A DNA stretch of 64,000 nt from Candidatus Cohnella colombiensis (lineage in GTDB: Bacteria > Bacillota > Bacilli > Paenibacillales > Paenibacillaceae), in assembly GCA_029203125.1 (NCBI GenBank), contig CP119317.1, positions 2,294,001-2,358,000 of the forward strand. The letters are read 5' to 3'. Position numbers and translations under genes: made by a program. Shown here in pieces: positions 42,728-51,126 of the stretch. The notes beneath the pieces were generated by a model that saw only the letters and a list, made by a program, of their open reading frames with translations, was not told the DNA's origin and searched no databases. Position 1 is the first letter of the stretch; the number at the start of each line of letters is the position of its first letter.

Positions 42728-43921
42728 TTACACGAACGCACCGAAAACTTCATTGCCGAACAAGATCCCTTGAGTGGTTAAATGATAAGTAGCCCCTTCG
42801 GGCGTTTCCAACTTTGTTAATAGCCCTTGATGGATAAGCTTATTCAGCGTCTGACCGAACAATTGTTGAAGATCAGCGCCGTCGAATTGACGAGCAAATG
42901 CCGCTTCATTAACACCTTCCTGCAATCGCAGGCCGACCATCATAAAGTCACCCATCGCTTCATCGATCGGAACGCTATTTTGCTCCAATCGAGGTAACGC
43001 TTTATTCGTAGCATCAATATAAGGCTGAACACCCTTAATATTGATGTGACGTAGTCCAAGCGCATAGCCATGTGCACCCGCACCAAGTCCATAATAGGGC
43101 TCATTGTGCCAATAGGTTGTATTGTGCTGACTTTCATAGCCTGGGCGAGCGAAGTTGCTTATCTCATAATGACGATAGCCTGCATCAGTAAGCCGTTGAA
43201 TGAGGTGCTGATACATGGCTAACTCTTCATCTTCTTCTGGAAGCGGTAATTCATCTCGCTGATAAAGCCGGTGAAACAACGTATTCTCCTCTACTTTAAG
43301 CCCATAAAGTGAATAGTGGGGCAGATCTAGCGAAAGTGCTGTACTCACACTATCCTTTAATTGCTGCAACGACTGGTTTGGCAGTCCAAACATCAAATCG
43401 ATTGACAGATTTGTGAAGCCTGCCGCCTTTGCATTCGCAATACTCTGAATGACATCCTGAGCCTCATGTATCCGTCCAATTGTAGCTAGTAATTCATTAT
43501 CGAACGTCTGCGCACCAAAGCTTATCCGATTTACGCCACCCGCACGCATCGCGTGAAGCTTGTCGAGATCTGTTGTACCTGGGTTAGCTTCCATCGTAAA
43601 CTCCGCATTCGGAGCGATTGGAAAGTGTCTATTTACCGCATTCAAAAACCGAGTCATCTGCACAGGGTCTAGTACAGTCGGCGTCCCGCCCCCAACGAAA
43701 ACAGTATCAATCTGCTTCGGTGGTAGCTGTGCGACCGTCTGAATCATCTCCTGCTCTAGCGCATCCAAGTAAGCATCTATCGGCTGTCCTGCTGCAATAT
43801 AGGAGTTGAAGTCACAGTAAAAGCATTTGTTCGTGCAAAATGGGATATGGATGTAAAGCGCTCTAGGCGTCCATTGATGTAGCGACGGTACACTTTGTTG
43901 TTTGTCGGTTTGATCATTCAT
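42728..43921 (-). CDS. hemW: Radical SAM heme chaperone HemW
   Basis: A 397-residue protein with the radical SAM motif HIPFCTNKCFYCDF (C29, C33, C36), VFVGGGTPTVL and NPGTTDLDKL, and a HemN-type C-terminal domain. HemW members lack the cysteine N-terminal extension of true coproporphyrinogen dehydrogenase and insert heme into respiratory enzymes. Between lepA and hrcA, its place is as in B. subtilis (formerly annotated hemN). Confidence 0.93.
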   Translation of the reverse strand: MNDQTDKQQSVPSLHQWTPRALYIHIPFCTNKCFYCDFNSYIAAGQPIDAYLDALEQEMIQTVAQLPPKQIDTVFVGGGTPTVLDPVQMTRFLNAVNRHFPIAPNAEFTMEANPGTTDLDKLHAMRAGGVNRISFGAQTFDNELLATIGRIHEAQDVIQSIANAKAAGFTNLSIDLMFGLPNQSLQQLKDSVSTALSLDLPHYSLYGLKVEENTLFHRLYQRDELPLPEEDEELAMYQHLIQRLTDAGYRHYEISNFARPGYESQHNTTYWHNEPYYGLGAGAHGYALGLRHINIKGVQPYIDATNKALPRLEQNSVPIDEAMGDFMMVGLRLQEGVNEAAFARQFDGADLQQLFGQTLNKLIHQGLLTKLETPEGATYHLTTQGILFGNEVFGAFV

Positions 43922-43954
43922 CTCTTTCGTTCACCTCTATCACTGCTGAAATAC

Positions 43955-43979
43955 GAAAGCGGGCTAGCCGCCCGCTTCG
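43955..43979 (-). terminator. Weak stem-loop between lepA and hemW
   Basis: AAGCGGG (43957-43963) pairs with CCCGCTT (43971-43977). The minus-strand tail TTTCGTATTTC is only moderately T-rich, so this may be a partial terminator or a stabilising hairpin. Confidence 0.45.
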
Positions 43980-43995
43980 TCTACACGCGTATCCA

Positions 43996-45813
43996 TTAAT
44001 CGTCATCGAGCCTGAGCACGGCCATGAACGCTTCTTGCGGTACTTCGACGTTCCCGATCTGCTTCATCCGTTTCTTACCTTCCTTCTGCTTATCGAGCAG
44101 CTTCCTTTTACGTGAGATGTCACCGCCGTAACATTTGGCGAGCACGTTTTTGCGCATCGCTTTTATCGTTTCACGCGATACGATCTTCTGCCCGACAGCA
44201 GCTTGAATCGGAACTTCGAACATTTGGCGTGGAATCAGATCCTTCAGCTTCTCACAGATTACACGACCACGGGAATATGCCTTATCCTTATGGACGATGA
44301 AGGAAAGTGCATCGACCTTCTCTGCATTTAGCAATATATCCATCTTTACAAGACTGGATTGACGATAGCCTGTCAATTCATAGTCGAATGATGCATATCC
44401 CTTCGTACTCGATTTCAATTGATCAAAGAAATCGTAGACGATCTCTGCAAGGGGGACATTGTATTTAAGCGTTACACGATTCGTGTCCAAATATTGCATG
44501 TCGATGAACTCTCCACGCTTATTTTGGCACAATTCCATAATTGCACCTACATAATCATTCGGCACGATAATCGATGCTTTTACATATGGCTCTTCAACAT
44601 AATCAAGTTTAGCTGAATCCGGATAATCCGCAGGGTTGGAGATTTCCATTACTTCCCCGTTTGTTAACGTGACTCGGTAGATAACGCTTGGCGCTGTCGT
44701 AATGAGAGGAATGTTAAATTCACGCTCGATCCGCTCTTGAATGATTTCCATGTGAAGCATCCCTAGAAATCCACAACGATAACCGAACCCTAACGCCTGT
44801 GAAGATTCCGGCTCATATCTGAGCGCTGCATCGTTAAGCTCCAATTTCTCTAGTGCGTCGCGCAAATCGTTATAGTCGGTAGAATCAATCGGATACATAC
44901 CGCAAAACACCATCGGATTAATGCTCCGATAGCCTGGTAACGGCTCCGTAGTCGGATTTTTCATGTCGGTGATCGTATCCCCAACACGAGTCTCCTTCAC
45001 ATTTTTAATCGAAGCACTCACGAAGCCGACATCGCCTGGCCCTAACTCATCAACCACGATCCCACGTGGCATGAACGTTCCCACTTCAACAACTTCAAAA
45101 TTCGCACCTGTTGCCATGAACTTCATGCGTGTTCCTGCACGAATCGTTCCCTCAACGACACGAATATAACAAACTACACCTTTGTAGGCATCATAATGAG
45201 AATCAAATATAAGTGCCTTAAGTGGCTTGTTGCGATCCCCTACTGGTGGAGGTACGATCTTAACAACCTGCTCAAGGATTTCCTTAATTCCAATTCCATT
45301 TTTGGCCGAAGCAAGGACAGCATCACTGGCATCAAGTCCAATGGTGTCCTCGACCTCTTGCTTGACACGGTCAGGCTCGGCACTAGGTAGATCGATCTTA
45401 TTGATTACGGGTACAATTTCCAGATTGTTATCTAGCGCAAGGTACACATTCGCAAGTGTCTGCGCCTCAATCCCTTGTGCCGCATCGACGACTAGAATAG
45501 CGCCTTCACATGCTGCCAAGCTGCGGGATACTTCATAAGTAAAGTCGACGTGTCCCGGTGTATCGATCAGGTGAAGCATATAGGTTTCACCGTCGTCAGC
45601 TTTATACAGCAATCTTACAGCTGTCAGCTTGATCGTAATTCCACGCTCACGCTCTAGATCCATCGAGTCCAGCACTTGCGCTTGCATTTCACGATTCGTA
45701 AGCGTCCCAGTATATTCAAGAATGCGGTCGGCCAATGTCGATTTCCCATGGTCGATGTGCGCGATAATACAGAAGTTACGGATATTGCTCTGTTTAAATG
45801 GTGCATTTGCCAT
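43996..45813 (-). CDS. lepA: Elongation factor 4 (LepA)
   Basis: Starting at the ATG at 45813 the protein has 605 residues. It shows the GTPase motifs AHIDHGKSTLADRI, LIDTPGHVDFTYEV and VINKIDLPSAEPD, EF-G-like domains, and the LepA-specific C-terminal domain with KCYGGDISRKRKLLDKQKEGKKRMK-like region. EF4 acts on stalled or back-translocating ribosomes. GGAGG lies 11 bases upstream of the ATG, a little farther than usual; in-frame codons farther upstream have no RBS. Confidence 0.97.
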   Translation of the reverse strand: MANAPFKQSNIRNFCIIAHIDHGKSTLADRILEYTGTLTNREMQAQVLDSMDLERERGITIKLTAVRLLYKADDGETYMLHLIDTPGHVDFTYEVSRSLAACEGAILVVDAAQGIEAQTLANVYLALDNNLEIVPVINKIDLPSAEPDRVKQEVEDTIGLDASDAVLASAKNGIGIKEILEQVVKIVPPPVGDRNKPLKALIFDSHYDAYKGVVCYIRVVEGTIRAGTRMKFMATGANFEVVEVGTFMPRGIVVDELGPGDVGFVSASIKNVKETRVGDTITDMKNPTTEPLPGYRSINPMVFCGMYPIDSTDYNDLRDALEKLELNDAALRYEPESSQALGFGYRCGFLGMLHMEIIQERIEREFNIPLITTAPSVIYRVTLTNGEVMEISNPADYPDSAKLDYVEEPYVKASIIVPNDYVGAIMELCQNKRGEFIDMQYLDTNRVTLKYNVPLAEIVYDFFDQLKSSTKGYASFDYELTGYRQSSLVKMDILLNAEKVDALSFIVHKDKAYSRGRVICEKLKDLIPRQMFEVPIQAAVGQKIVSRETIKAMRKNVLAKCYGGDISRKRKLLDKQKEGKKRMKQIGNVEVPQEAFMAVLRLDDD

Positions 45814-45926
45814 TACAGTAAGAACCTCCAGCCGATTCAACAGGTCAATTGATAATCACTTCATTATAGCAGTGAAGCTCCGTCCCATCAATTACATTCA
45901 ATAATGGAGGCGCTCATGCTCAATTA

Positions 45927-46271
45927 TCAACCCATAACCCGCTCAAAAAGCGATACGACAAACTTGATTCCTCCGCGCGACAGCTCATGTAAGGTGTCTC
46001 CAGCTGCACCGGAGACGCGATCAACGATTGGTTTACGATTATTTTGCGGGACACCATATAATTCTTGATCCCAATCCGAGATAGCAGAGTCAAGGGTATG
46101 ATCTGGTGTTTGTGACGGGAGTTGCCACTCGTCTGAGCTTACGGTTGAATTGCTCTGCTGTAAATCTCCATTCACATCTTTAATCCCCTTTGCACTAAGC
46201 TCCATTCCATACAGCACTGCAAATCCAAGCACGCCTGCAAGTATTAACAGTTTCATAAAGTCCCGACGCAT
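45927..46271 (-). CDS. yqxA: YqxA family (DUF3679) protein
   Basis: A 114-residue protein with one N-terminal membrane helix (about 7-24, LLILAGVLGFAVLYGMEL) and a polar outer region. A second weakly hydrophobic segment lies near the C-terminus (IKFVVSLFERVMG). The position between spoIIP and lepA is exactly that of yqxA in B. subtilis, where DUF3679 proteins occur. Function unknown, possibly sporulation-linked. GGGGAGG precedes the ATG. Confidence 0.8.
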   Translation of the reverse strand: MRRDFMKLLILAGVLGFAVLYGMELSAKGIKDVNGDLQQSNSTVSSDEWQLPSQTPDHTLDSAISDWDQELYGVPQNNRKPIVDRVSGAAGDTLHELSRGGIKFVVSLFERVMG

Positions 46272-46289
46272 CTTTATTACCTCCCCGAA

Positions 46290-47513
46290 TTAAGAATTGA
46301 GATTTACTTTGATCGCATCCTGTTCATCCCAATATTGCTCCGCAATCGCATTCGCTAACAAATCCACCGTTCGATAGCATTCTTCTAAGCTATTATCGAC
46401 ACCACCGATTTCGATAAGCACGCTGTTTTCTGCAACGGACTGATTGTATTCCCCGTTTCCATTTGCAGCCGTCTTCCCCCATACGCCACGCGAGAGACCT
46501 GGATAGTCCTTTTCAAGTCGTTCGTGTAGGGAATTTGCATAAGCTTCATTTTTACGCCAATTTGAATTTTTATGACCGATAATAAAATAAACCTGAGCGT
46601 AGTCCTTACCGTTAATCGTTGCTGTTGTTTTGTTACGTTTTTGTGAATCGCGATGAATATCGAAAAAATAAGTGAGTTGCTTATTGCTAGCCATTGCCTC
46701 TTTGACAGTTTGTAGCGAGTATTTATATGAATTGTTCCAATTGTATCCTTTAATTGTTGAAGGATAATCTTTCGTCGACTGCGAGCTGCCAATCCCTAGC
46801 TTCTCAAGTTGCTTTGCAAGTCGCTTTCCTACTAATGTCACATTAACTTTACTGGAATTGGGATCCTTCGCACTGCTCTTTAGCTCTGGATAGTACGATT
46901 CGCGATTATGAGAGTGATAGATAAAGACGACTTTACGCCCGTCGGTCGTCGGATGCTCCTGTACATTGTCAGGCTCGTTCTCTGGAGGCTGTGATGGTGT
47001 AGAAATCTCCTCTTCAGGAGTAGGGGTTTGTGCAGCTTGCGGTGGCGAATTGGGTATGTCCAGCGCAATCGAGTTGTAATCCTCAGGCGCTTCAGGCTCA
47101 TTCGATCCCGGACGGAGCAGTACGGAGTGATCGCGTTCCATGCCCGGCATCTCGCTTGCAAGCAAGCTTTTCGGATCCTTAAAATTAATATCCGTAATGA
47201 ACCTTAACAGAAAAGCGGCCATTTGCCCTGTTTGCAATGGAGAACTCGATTTTACCTCTCCCTCATCCATGTTCGGTAGCTCAATTCTCAGTAGCATTTG
47301 AAAAAAACTGCCCGTTAGCGATGCCGTTAACCCCTTCATCGATGATCCGGGTGAGGTCATCATCGACTTCTGTAGCATTCCGCCAATTCCTAATAATATA
47401 AACACGATCATTGAGCACAGACTTAAAACGATGAAGGCTCTGCCTGTAATGAGCATCCGTCGCCATCTCGCTCGCATCATCGGACCATTCAGCACTACGA
47501 CGACTCGCTTCAC
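46290..47513 (-). CDS. spoIIP: Stage II sporulation protein P
   Basis: Starting at a GTG (47513) with AAGGGAGG upstream, the protein has 407 residues. One membrane helix (about 24-44) is followed by a proline-rich linker and a C-terminal amidase/endopeptidase domain. That domain shows VVFIYHSHNRESYYPE, FFDIHRDSQKR and NSVLIEIGGVDNSLEE, which carry the zinc-binding residues. SpoIIP cleaves peptidoglycan during engulfment with SpoIID and SpoIIM and is made in the mother cell. An inverted repeat lies in its leader. Confidence 0.95.
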   Translation of the reverse strand: MKRVVVVLNGPMMRARWRRMLITGRAFIVLSLCSMIVFILLGIGGMLQKSMMTSPGSSMKGLTASLTGSFFQMLLRIELPNMDEGEVKSSSPLQTGQMAAFLLRFITDINFKDPKSLLASEMPGMERDHSVLLRPGSNEPEAPEDYNSIALDIPNSPPQAAQTPTPEEEISTPSQPPENEPDNVQEHPTTDGRKVVFIYHSHNRESYYPELKSSAKDPNSSKVNVTLVGKRLAKQLEKLGIGSSQSTKDYPSTIKGYNWNNSYKYSLQTVKEAMASNKQLTYFFDIHRDSQKRNKTTATINGKDYAQVYFIIGHKNSNWRKNEAYANSLHERLEKDYPGLSRGVWGKTAANGNGEYNQSVAENSVLIEIGGVDNSLEECYRTVDLLANAIAEQYWDEQDAIKVNLNS

Positions 47514-47543
47514 GCGTATTCCTCCCTTACAAATGCGTCTGCA

Positions 47544-47589
47544 GCATTCTCTCGAATGATTTGCTATATTGCATCCTATGAGAGAATGC
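47544..47589 (-). other. Inverted repeat in the spoIIP leader
   Basis: GCATTCTCTC (47544-47553) pairs perfectly with GAGAGAATGC (47580-47589) around 26 bases, about 30 bases before the spoIIP start. It may be a regulatory stem-loop or a protein-binding dyad; no T tract follows. Confidence 0.55.
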
Positions 47590-47701
47590 ATTTTGATAGA
47601 ACCGATCATTTGAGAGGTTCATAGAAATGCAATATATATTCGGGTAAATGATAGTGCCATAGTGCCCTGTGCAAGAAAGTGTATCCTCCCGCTCGTTGAT
47701 C

Positions 47702-47728
47702 GATGTCACGATATCCCCTTCGCTCAGA
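47702..47728 (+). repeat. Dispersed 27-bp repeat, copy A
   Basis: A copy of GATGTCACGATATCCCC followed by TTCGCTCAGA, in plus orientation. It lies 52 bp before an almost identical copy at 47754. Confidence 0.85.
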
Positions 47729-47753
47729 TCCAAGTCCCATCTTCATGCAGCAT

Positions 47754-47780
47754 GATGTCACGATATCCCCTTCGCTCAGA
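47754..47780 (+). repeat. Dispersed 27-bp repeat, copy B
   Basis: Identical to copy A over its 27 bases (GATGTCACGATATCCCC, then TTCGCTCAGA). Together they bound the left side of the 51-bp array. Confidence 0.85.
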
Positions 47781-47806
47781 ATCAAAATCGTGCACGCGAT
47801 GAGGTA

Positions 47807-48180
47807 GTTACCCGATTTTTTCGGGCATCACCGCTCAAAGTAGCTCAAATCGCCAGTGTTACCCAATTTTTTCGGACAACTCCTCCCAAAGAAGCTCAAA
47901 CCGCCTGCGTTACCCGATTTTTTCGGACATCTCTACCAAAAGTAGCTCAACCCGCCAGTGTTACCCGATTTTTTCGGGCATCTCCACCCAAAGTAGCTCA
48001 AACCGCCGGTGTTACCCGTTTTTTTCGGACATCTCCGCCCAAAGTAGCTCAAACTGCTCGCGTTACCCGATTTTTTCGGACATCTCCACCCAAAGTAGCT
48101 CAAACCGCCTGTGTTACCCGATTTTTTCGGGCATCTCCACCCAAAGAAGCTCAAACCGCTCGCGTTACCCGATTTTTTCG
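47807..48180. repeat. 51-bp tandem repeat array, seven full units plus a partial one
   Basis: Units begin at 47807, 47858, 47909, 47960, 48011, 48062 and 48113, with a partial unit at 48164; the period is exactly 51 bp throughout. Each unit starts GTTACCCGATTTTTTCGG and continues through a CCAAAGTAGCTCAAACCGCC-like part. Most units include CCCGA...TCGGG, a small 5-bp stem, or a close variant. Substitutions are scattered; there is no alternation of constant repeat and variable spacer. On the minus strand most units read as a 17-residue peptide (SYFGWRCPKKSGNTGGL), but the frame is interrupted in one unit and has no RBS. Confidence 0.95.
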
Positions 48181-48220
48181 AATATCATTCCCCAAGCACA
48201 GCAGCAAGCAACTTAAATCT

Positions 48221-48247
48221 TCTGAGCGAGGGGGATATTGTGACCTC
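48221..48247 (-). repeat. Dispersed 27-bp repeat, copy C (inverted)
   Basis: On the minus strand this reads GAGGTCACAATATCCCCC followed by TCGCTCAGA, so it is inverted relative to copies A and B. It lies between the 51-bp array and the palindrome. Confidence 0.8.
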
Positions 48248-48300
48248 TCAACCGTTCAGCCCTCAACCCATTGCCACCCTTCGTCGCTGCTGCATGACGA

Positions 48301-48400
48301 ACCATCGTGTTCCACCCGCTATTGCATTCGTGTAATCTAATTAGATTTAATGGTAATCACACGAATGCAAAGGCGGGCCGTAAACTTTCCACACGATGGT
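48301..48400. repeat. 100-bp nested palindrome
   Basis: ACCATCGTGT (48301-48310) pairs with ACACGATGGT (48391-48400). Inside it, TTGCATTCGTGT (48322-48333) pairs with ACACGAATGCAA (48359-48370), and CCCGC with a GCGGG nearby. At the centre AATCTAATTAGATT is itself palindromic. The copies of the 27-bp motif at 48221 and 48453 flank it in the same orientation. No gene is present. It may be a small mobile element or a structured RNA. Confidence 0.8.
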
Positions 48401-48452
48401 TGTCCCTCCGCTGCCTAGGTGATTGCTATTCATTCCAAGCTTAGTCCGGTAA

Positions 48453-48478
48453 CTGAGCGAGGGGGATATCGCGACATG
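48453..48478 (-). repeat. Dispersed 27-bp repeat, copy D (inverted)
   Basis: On the minus strand it reads ATGTCGCGATATCCCCC followed by TCGCTCAG, in the same orientation as copy C. It borders the right side of the palindrome region. Confidence 0.8.
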
Positions 48479-48514
48479 TGCACGAATAACGATTTTACAC
48501 GTTACAAAAATCAC

Positions 48515-48540
48515 ATAAAAAACCGGCCCTAAGGCCGGTT
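48515..48540 (-). terminator. Rho-independent terminator of gpr
   Basis: AACCGGCC (48521-48528) pairs with GGCCGGTT (48533-48540) around a 4-base loop, and TTTT follows on the minus strand. It lies directly after the gpr stop. Confidence 0.93.
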
Positions 48541-48556
48541 ACGTAGTCGATATCAT

Positions 48557-49555
48557 TTAGTGAGTGTAAGCTGCAACGTTGTCAGTATCTACTGCTTCGT
48601 GCAAAGCTGCATTAAGTCCACTGGCGATTATATTCGCGATGTCTTCCATAAACTTATCTACTTCCTTCGGAGTCACTAATAAATCATGCCCAATCGGTTG
48701 AAGCACCTCCTTCACCAATTGAAGACGCTCATTTTCCTGCATTGTCCCAAACACACCGAATAACGACTCGCTTTTCGCTGTGTGCTGCTTCATATGCTCG
48801 AATACGAGCTCCATTGTGTTGTTTACGATCGTAGAAGCATATACGACGGTTGGAACTCCAATTGCAATACAAGGCACTCCAAGAATTTGTTCTGTCAAAC
48901 CCTTTCTTTTATTACCAATTCCCGATCCCGGGTGGATGCCCGTATCTGCAATTTGTATCGTCGTATTGACTCTTTCCAAGCTTCTTGCAGCCAATGCGTC
49001 AATTGCGATAACGAGATCTGGTTTGGACCTATCCACAATCCCTTGTACAATGTCGCTTGACTCAATTCCCGTTGTCCCTAACACCCCAGGAGCGACCGCG
49101 CTGACAGGACGATATCCCGGACTCACTTGGTCAGGCATCAGCTCAAAAAATTGACGCGTCACCATCACATTATCAACGACTAACGGACCCAATGCATCCG
49201 GAGTGACACTCCAATTTCCCAGTCCGACGATTAACACACTGCTCGAAGCACTAATTCCAACACGTTGCAAAAAAGCTTCAAATTCCTTTGCTACAACAGT
49301 TGCCACTTGATCCTGTAACTCAGTATCCCCTTTACGTAGCTCTGGTACGTCCAAAGTCACGTAATGTCCTATCATTTTCCCAATCTTACGTGCCCCGTCA
49401 TCTGTCTGAATGTGCATTCTCGTAACCGTTATGCCATTATTCGTTTCCTCCTGCGACCAAACGCCTGGAATCTGTTCACCTGATGAACGGGCAAGCTCCT
49501 GCGCTTCTACCGCTAAGTCAGTACGAATATTATACATCGCTAATTCTTGATCCAT
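48557..49555 (-). CDS. gpr: Germination protease (spore protease GPR)
   Basis: The likely start is the ATG at 49555, giving 332 residues that begin MDQELAMYNIRTDLAVEAQE. The IRTDLAVEA segment is the conserved GPR N-terminus, where the zymogen is processed. Further conserved segments are VGLGNWSVTPDALGPLV and AIDALAARSLERVN. GPR degrades small acid-soluble spore proteins during germination and is normally forespore-specific. AAAGGGG lies 14 bases upstream of the ATG, which is rather far, so the exact start is uncertain; a longer frame upstream is not supported by similarity. Confidence 0.93.
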   Translation of the reverse strand: MDQELAMYNIRTDLAVEAQELARSSGEQIPGVWSQEETNNGITVTRMHIQTDDGARKIGKMIGHYVTLDVPELRKGDTELQDQVATVVAKEFEAFLQRVGISASSSVLIVGLGNWSVTPDALGPLVVDNVMVTRQFFELMPDQVSPGYRPVSAVAPGVLGTTGIESSDIVQGIVDRSKPDLVIAIDALAARSLERVNTTIQIADTGIHPGSGIGNKRKGLTEQILGVPCIAIGVPTVVYASTIVNNTMELVFEHMKQHTAKSESLFGVFGTMQENERLQLVKEVLQPIGHDLLVTPKEVDKFMEDIANIIASGLNAALHEAVDTDNVAAYTH

Positions 49556-49616
49556 ATGGAGATCATTAACCCCTTTCAAATGCGGAATGTAGTGAGCATT
49601 CACGATGGAATTCAGC

Positions 49617-49645
49617 TTGCTATTTGCCCCCTTGCATGATAGAAT
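49617..49645 (+). promoter_or_regulatory. Sigma-A promoter of rpsT
   Basis: TTGCTA (49617-49622) and TAGAAT (49640-49645) are 17 bp apart, about 50 bases upstream of the rpsT start, on the plus strand in the gap between divergent gpr and rpsT. Confidence 0.65.
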
Positions 49646-49696
49646 GTTACAAGTTGTGTGGAGACATACTTCTGTTTTTTTCAGGAGGTGAAAAGA

Positions 49697-49969
49697 ATGC
49701 CAAACATCAAATCCGCCATTAAACGGACGAAAACTAACGAAGCGCGCCGTATGCGCAATGCTTCGCAAAAATCTGCTCTTCGTACAGCTGTTAAGCAAGC
49801 TGACGTTGCAGTAGTTGGTACAGACGTTGAAGCTGCTAAAGCAGCACTGGTTGTGGCTCAGAAGAAACTGGACAAAGCGGTAACTAAAGGCCTCATTCAC
49901 AAAAATGCAGCTGCCCGCAAAAAATCCCGTCTAGCCCAAAAAGTTAACGCATTGTCCGCACAAGCTTAA
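49697..49969 (+). CDS. rpsT: 30S ribosomal protein bS20
   Basis: A 90-residue basic protein starting at an ATG six bases after AGGAGGTG. It begins MPNIKSAIKRTKTNEARR and ends KNAAARKKSRLAQKVNALSA, typical of bS20. It binds 16S rRNA in the body of the small subunit. It is divergent from gpr and convergent with holA, as in B. subtilis where holA and rpsT also adjoin. Confidence 0.97.
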   Translation: MPNIKSAIKRTKTNEARRMRNASQKSALRTAVKQADVAVVGTDVEAAKAALVVAQKKLDKAVTKGLIHKNAAARKKSRLAQKVNALSAQA

Positions 49970-50021
49970 GCCTGTGCCTGATGCATATGTGGCAAACGAA
50001 TACTAGTGATTCGTAGCCAAG

Positions 50022-50075
50022 CGAAAAAAGCCATTCTAATCGTAGGAGATCCTGTGATTAGAATGGCTTTTTTCG
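50022..50075. terminator. Strong bidirectional terminator between rpsT and holA
   Basis: A perfect 20-bp stem: CGAAAAAAGCCATTCTAATC (50022-50041) pairs with GATTAGAATGGCTTTTTTCG (50056-50075). Both directions end in six T, so it serves the converging rpsT and holA transcripts. Confidence 0.96.
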
Positions 50076-50094
50076 TTATGAAATACACAAAGTA

Positions 50095-51126
50095 TTAACT
50101 TGCTCCTGCTGAACCTGTACGTAACAGAAAAAGCTCTAAACCAAATACTTTATCCACTTGACCTGTCTTCATTGCGTAGTCAAGCTCTGCGAGCTCTGAG
50201 AGCAGTGCAGCAAGACGCTCTTGACTGAATCTGTGTGCCTGCTCTAATGTTAACTTCACAGCATAAGGGTGCAGACCCAACTGACCTGCGATCTGTTGTG
50301 GAGAATGTCCTTGTCCGCTTAATTCCTTTATGTATAGCATATTGCGAAATTGACGTACAAGCAGTGCCATCAGCTTGATCGGCTCCTCGCGCTGCTTAAG
50401 TAGATCATGATAGATCGTAATTGCCTGTTCCGTCCGCAACGTAGCCAACATCTCCGTTAATCGAAAAACATTCTGTTCTGCTGCGATCGGTACAAGCTCA
50501 TTAACTGCATCAATCGTAACCAATCCGGCTACCCCTGCATGTAAACAAAGCTTGTCCAATTCCGTCACTATCGCTTGCATATCTGTACCGATTCGCTTCA
50601 ATAGCTCCTCTGCTGCGTCTCGATCCAATGTCCTACCCTGAGCTGTAGCACGCTTAGTCATCCACTGGATCAATTCTTCTGCAGGTAACGGCGTGAATGC
50701 AATTGTCTGATGCTTCGACTTCGCTGTCTTAACTATTTTTTTACGTTCATCTAGTTTCTCATAGGGGACAACAAAGAGTAAAACAGTTGATTCAGCTGGT
50801 TCATCCATATAGGAGAGCAATTGCTCAGGTACATGTTCCACACGGCTTGATGGCTTTCCTGTTGCGAATAGCACACTGTCACGAACGATAATAATTTTAT
50901 GGGGTACAAGAAAAGGGAGTGTCTGTGCTTCTTCCAAAATTACCGAAAGCGCTGTATCTCCTGTGTCAAATCGAATAAGTGCCATCTCCCGGTGTTCAGG
51001 CTCGATGAGCGATTCAGTTAACCTTTCAACGAACTCATTCATCAAAAAGGCTTCGGTGCCATAGCACACATAAACGGGTGCGATGTTACCTTGCTTGATT
51101 TCACGAAATGCTTGTTTAAGGTCCAT
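50095..51126 (-). CDS. holA: DNA polymerase III subunit delta
   Basis: A 343-residue protein from the ATG at 51126 (AGGGG upstream; a GTG one codon earlier is possible). It has the HolA layout: an N-terminal AAA-like domain with APVYVCYGTEAFLMNEFVERL, a middle domain with RIGTDMQAIVTELDKLCL, and a C-terminal helical domain with QFRNMLYIKELSGQGHSPQQIA. Delta opens the sliding clamp within the clamp loader. It lies in its usual Firmicutes place near comEC and rpsT. Confidence 0.95.
   Translation of the reverse strand: MDLKQAFREIKQGNIAPVYVCYGTEAFLMNEFVERLTESLIEPEHREMALIRFDTGDTALSVILEEAQTLPFLVPHKIIIVRDSVLFATGKPSSRVEHVPEQLLSYMDEPAESTVLLFVVPYEKLDERKKIVKTAKSKHQTIAFTPLPAEELIQWMTKRATAQGRTLDRDAAEELLKRIGTDMQAIVTELDKLCLHAGVAGLVTIDAVNELVPIAAEQNVFRLTEMLATLRTEQAITIYHDLLKQREEPIKLMALLVRQFRNMLYIKELSGQGHSPQQIAGQLGLHPYAVKLTLEQAHRFSQERLAALLSELAELDYAMKTGQVDKVFGLELFLLRTGSAGAS

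Noticed and set aside
46290..47609. Longer spoIIP start 32 codons upstream
   Set aside because: The extension has no RBS and runs through the leader inverted repeat. The GTG at 47513 has AAGGGAGG at the right distance and gives the usual N-terminus with one membrane helix.
47933..48154. A 73-residue frame of 17-residue repeats on the minus strand
   Set aside because: It follows from the 51-bp period being divisible by three. One unit carries an in-frame stop, the start codon is inside a repeat and no RBS precedes it.
47807..48180. CRISPR array
   Set aside because: The whole 51-bp unit is repeated; there are no unique spacers between constant repeats, and no cas gene is in the window.
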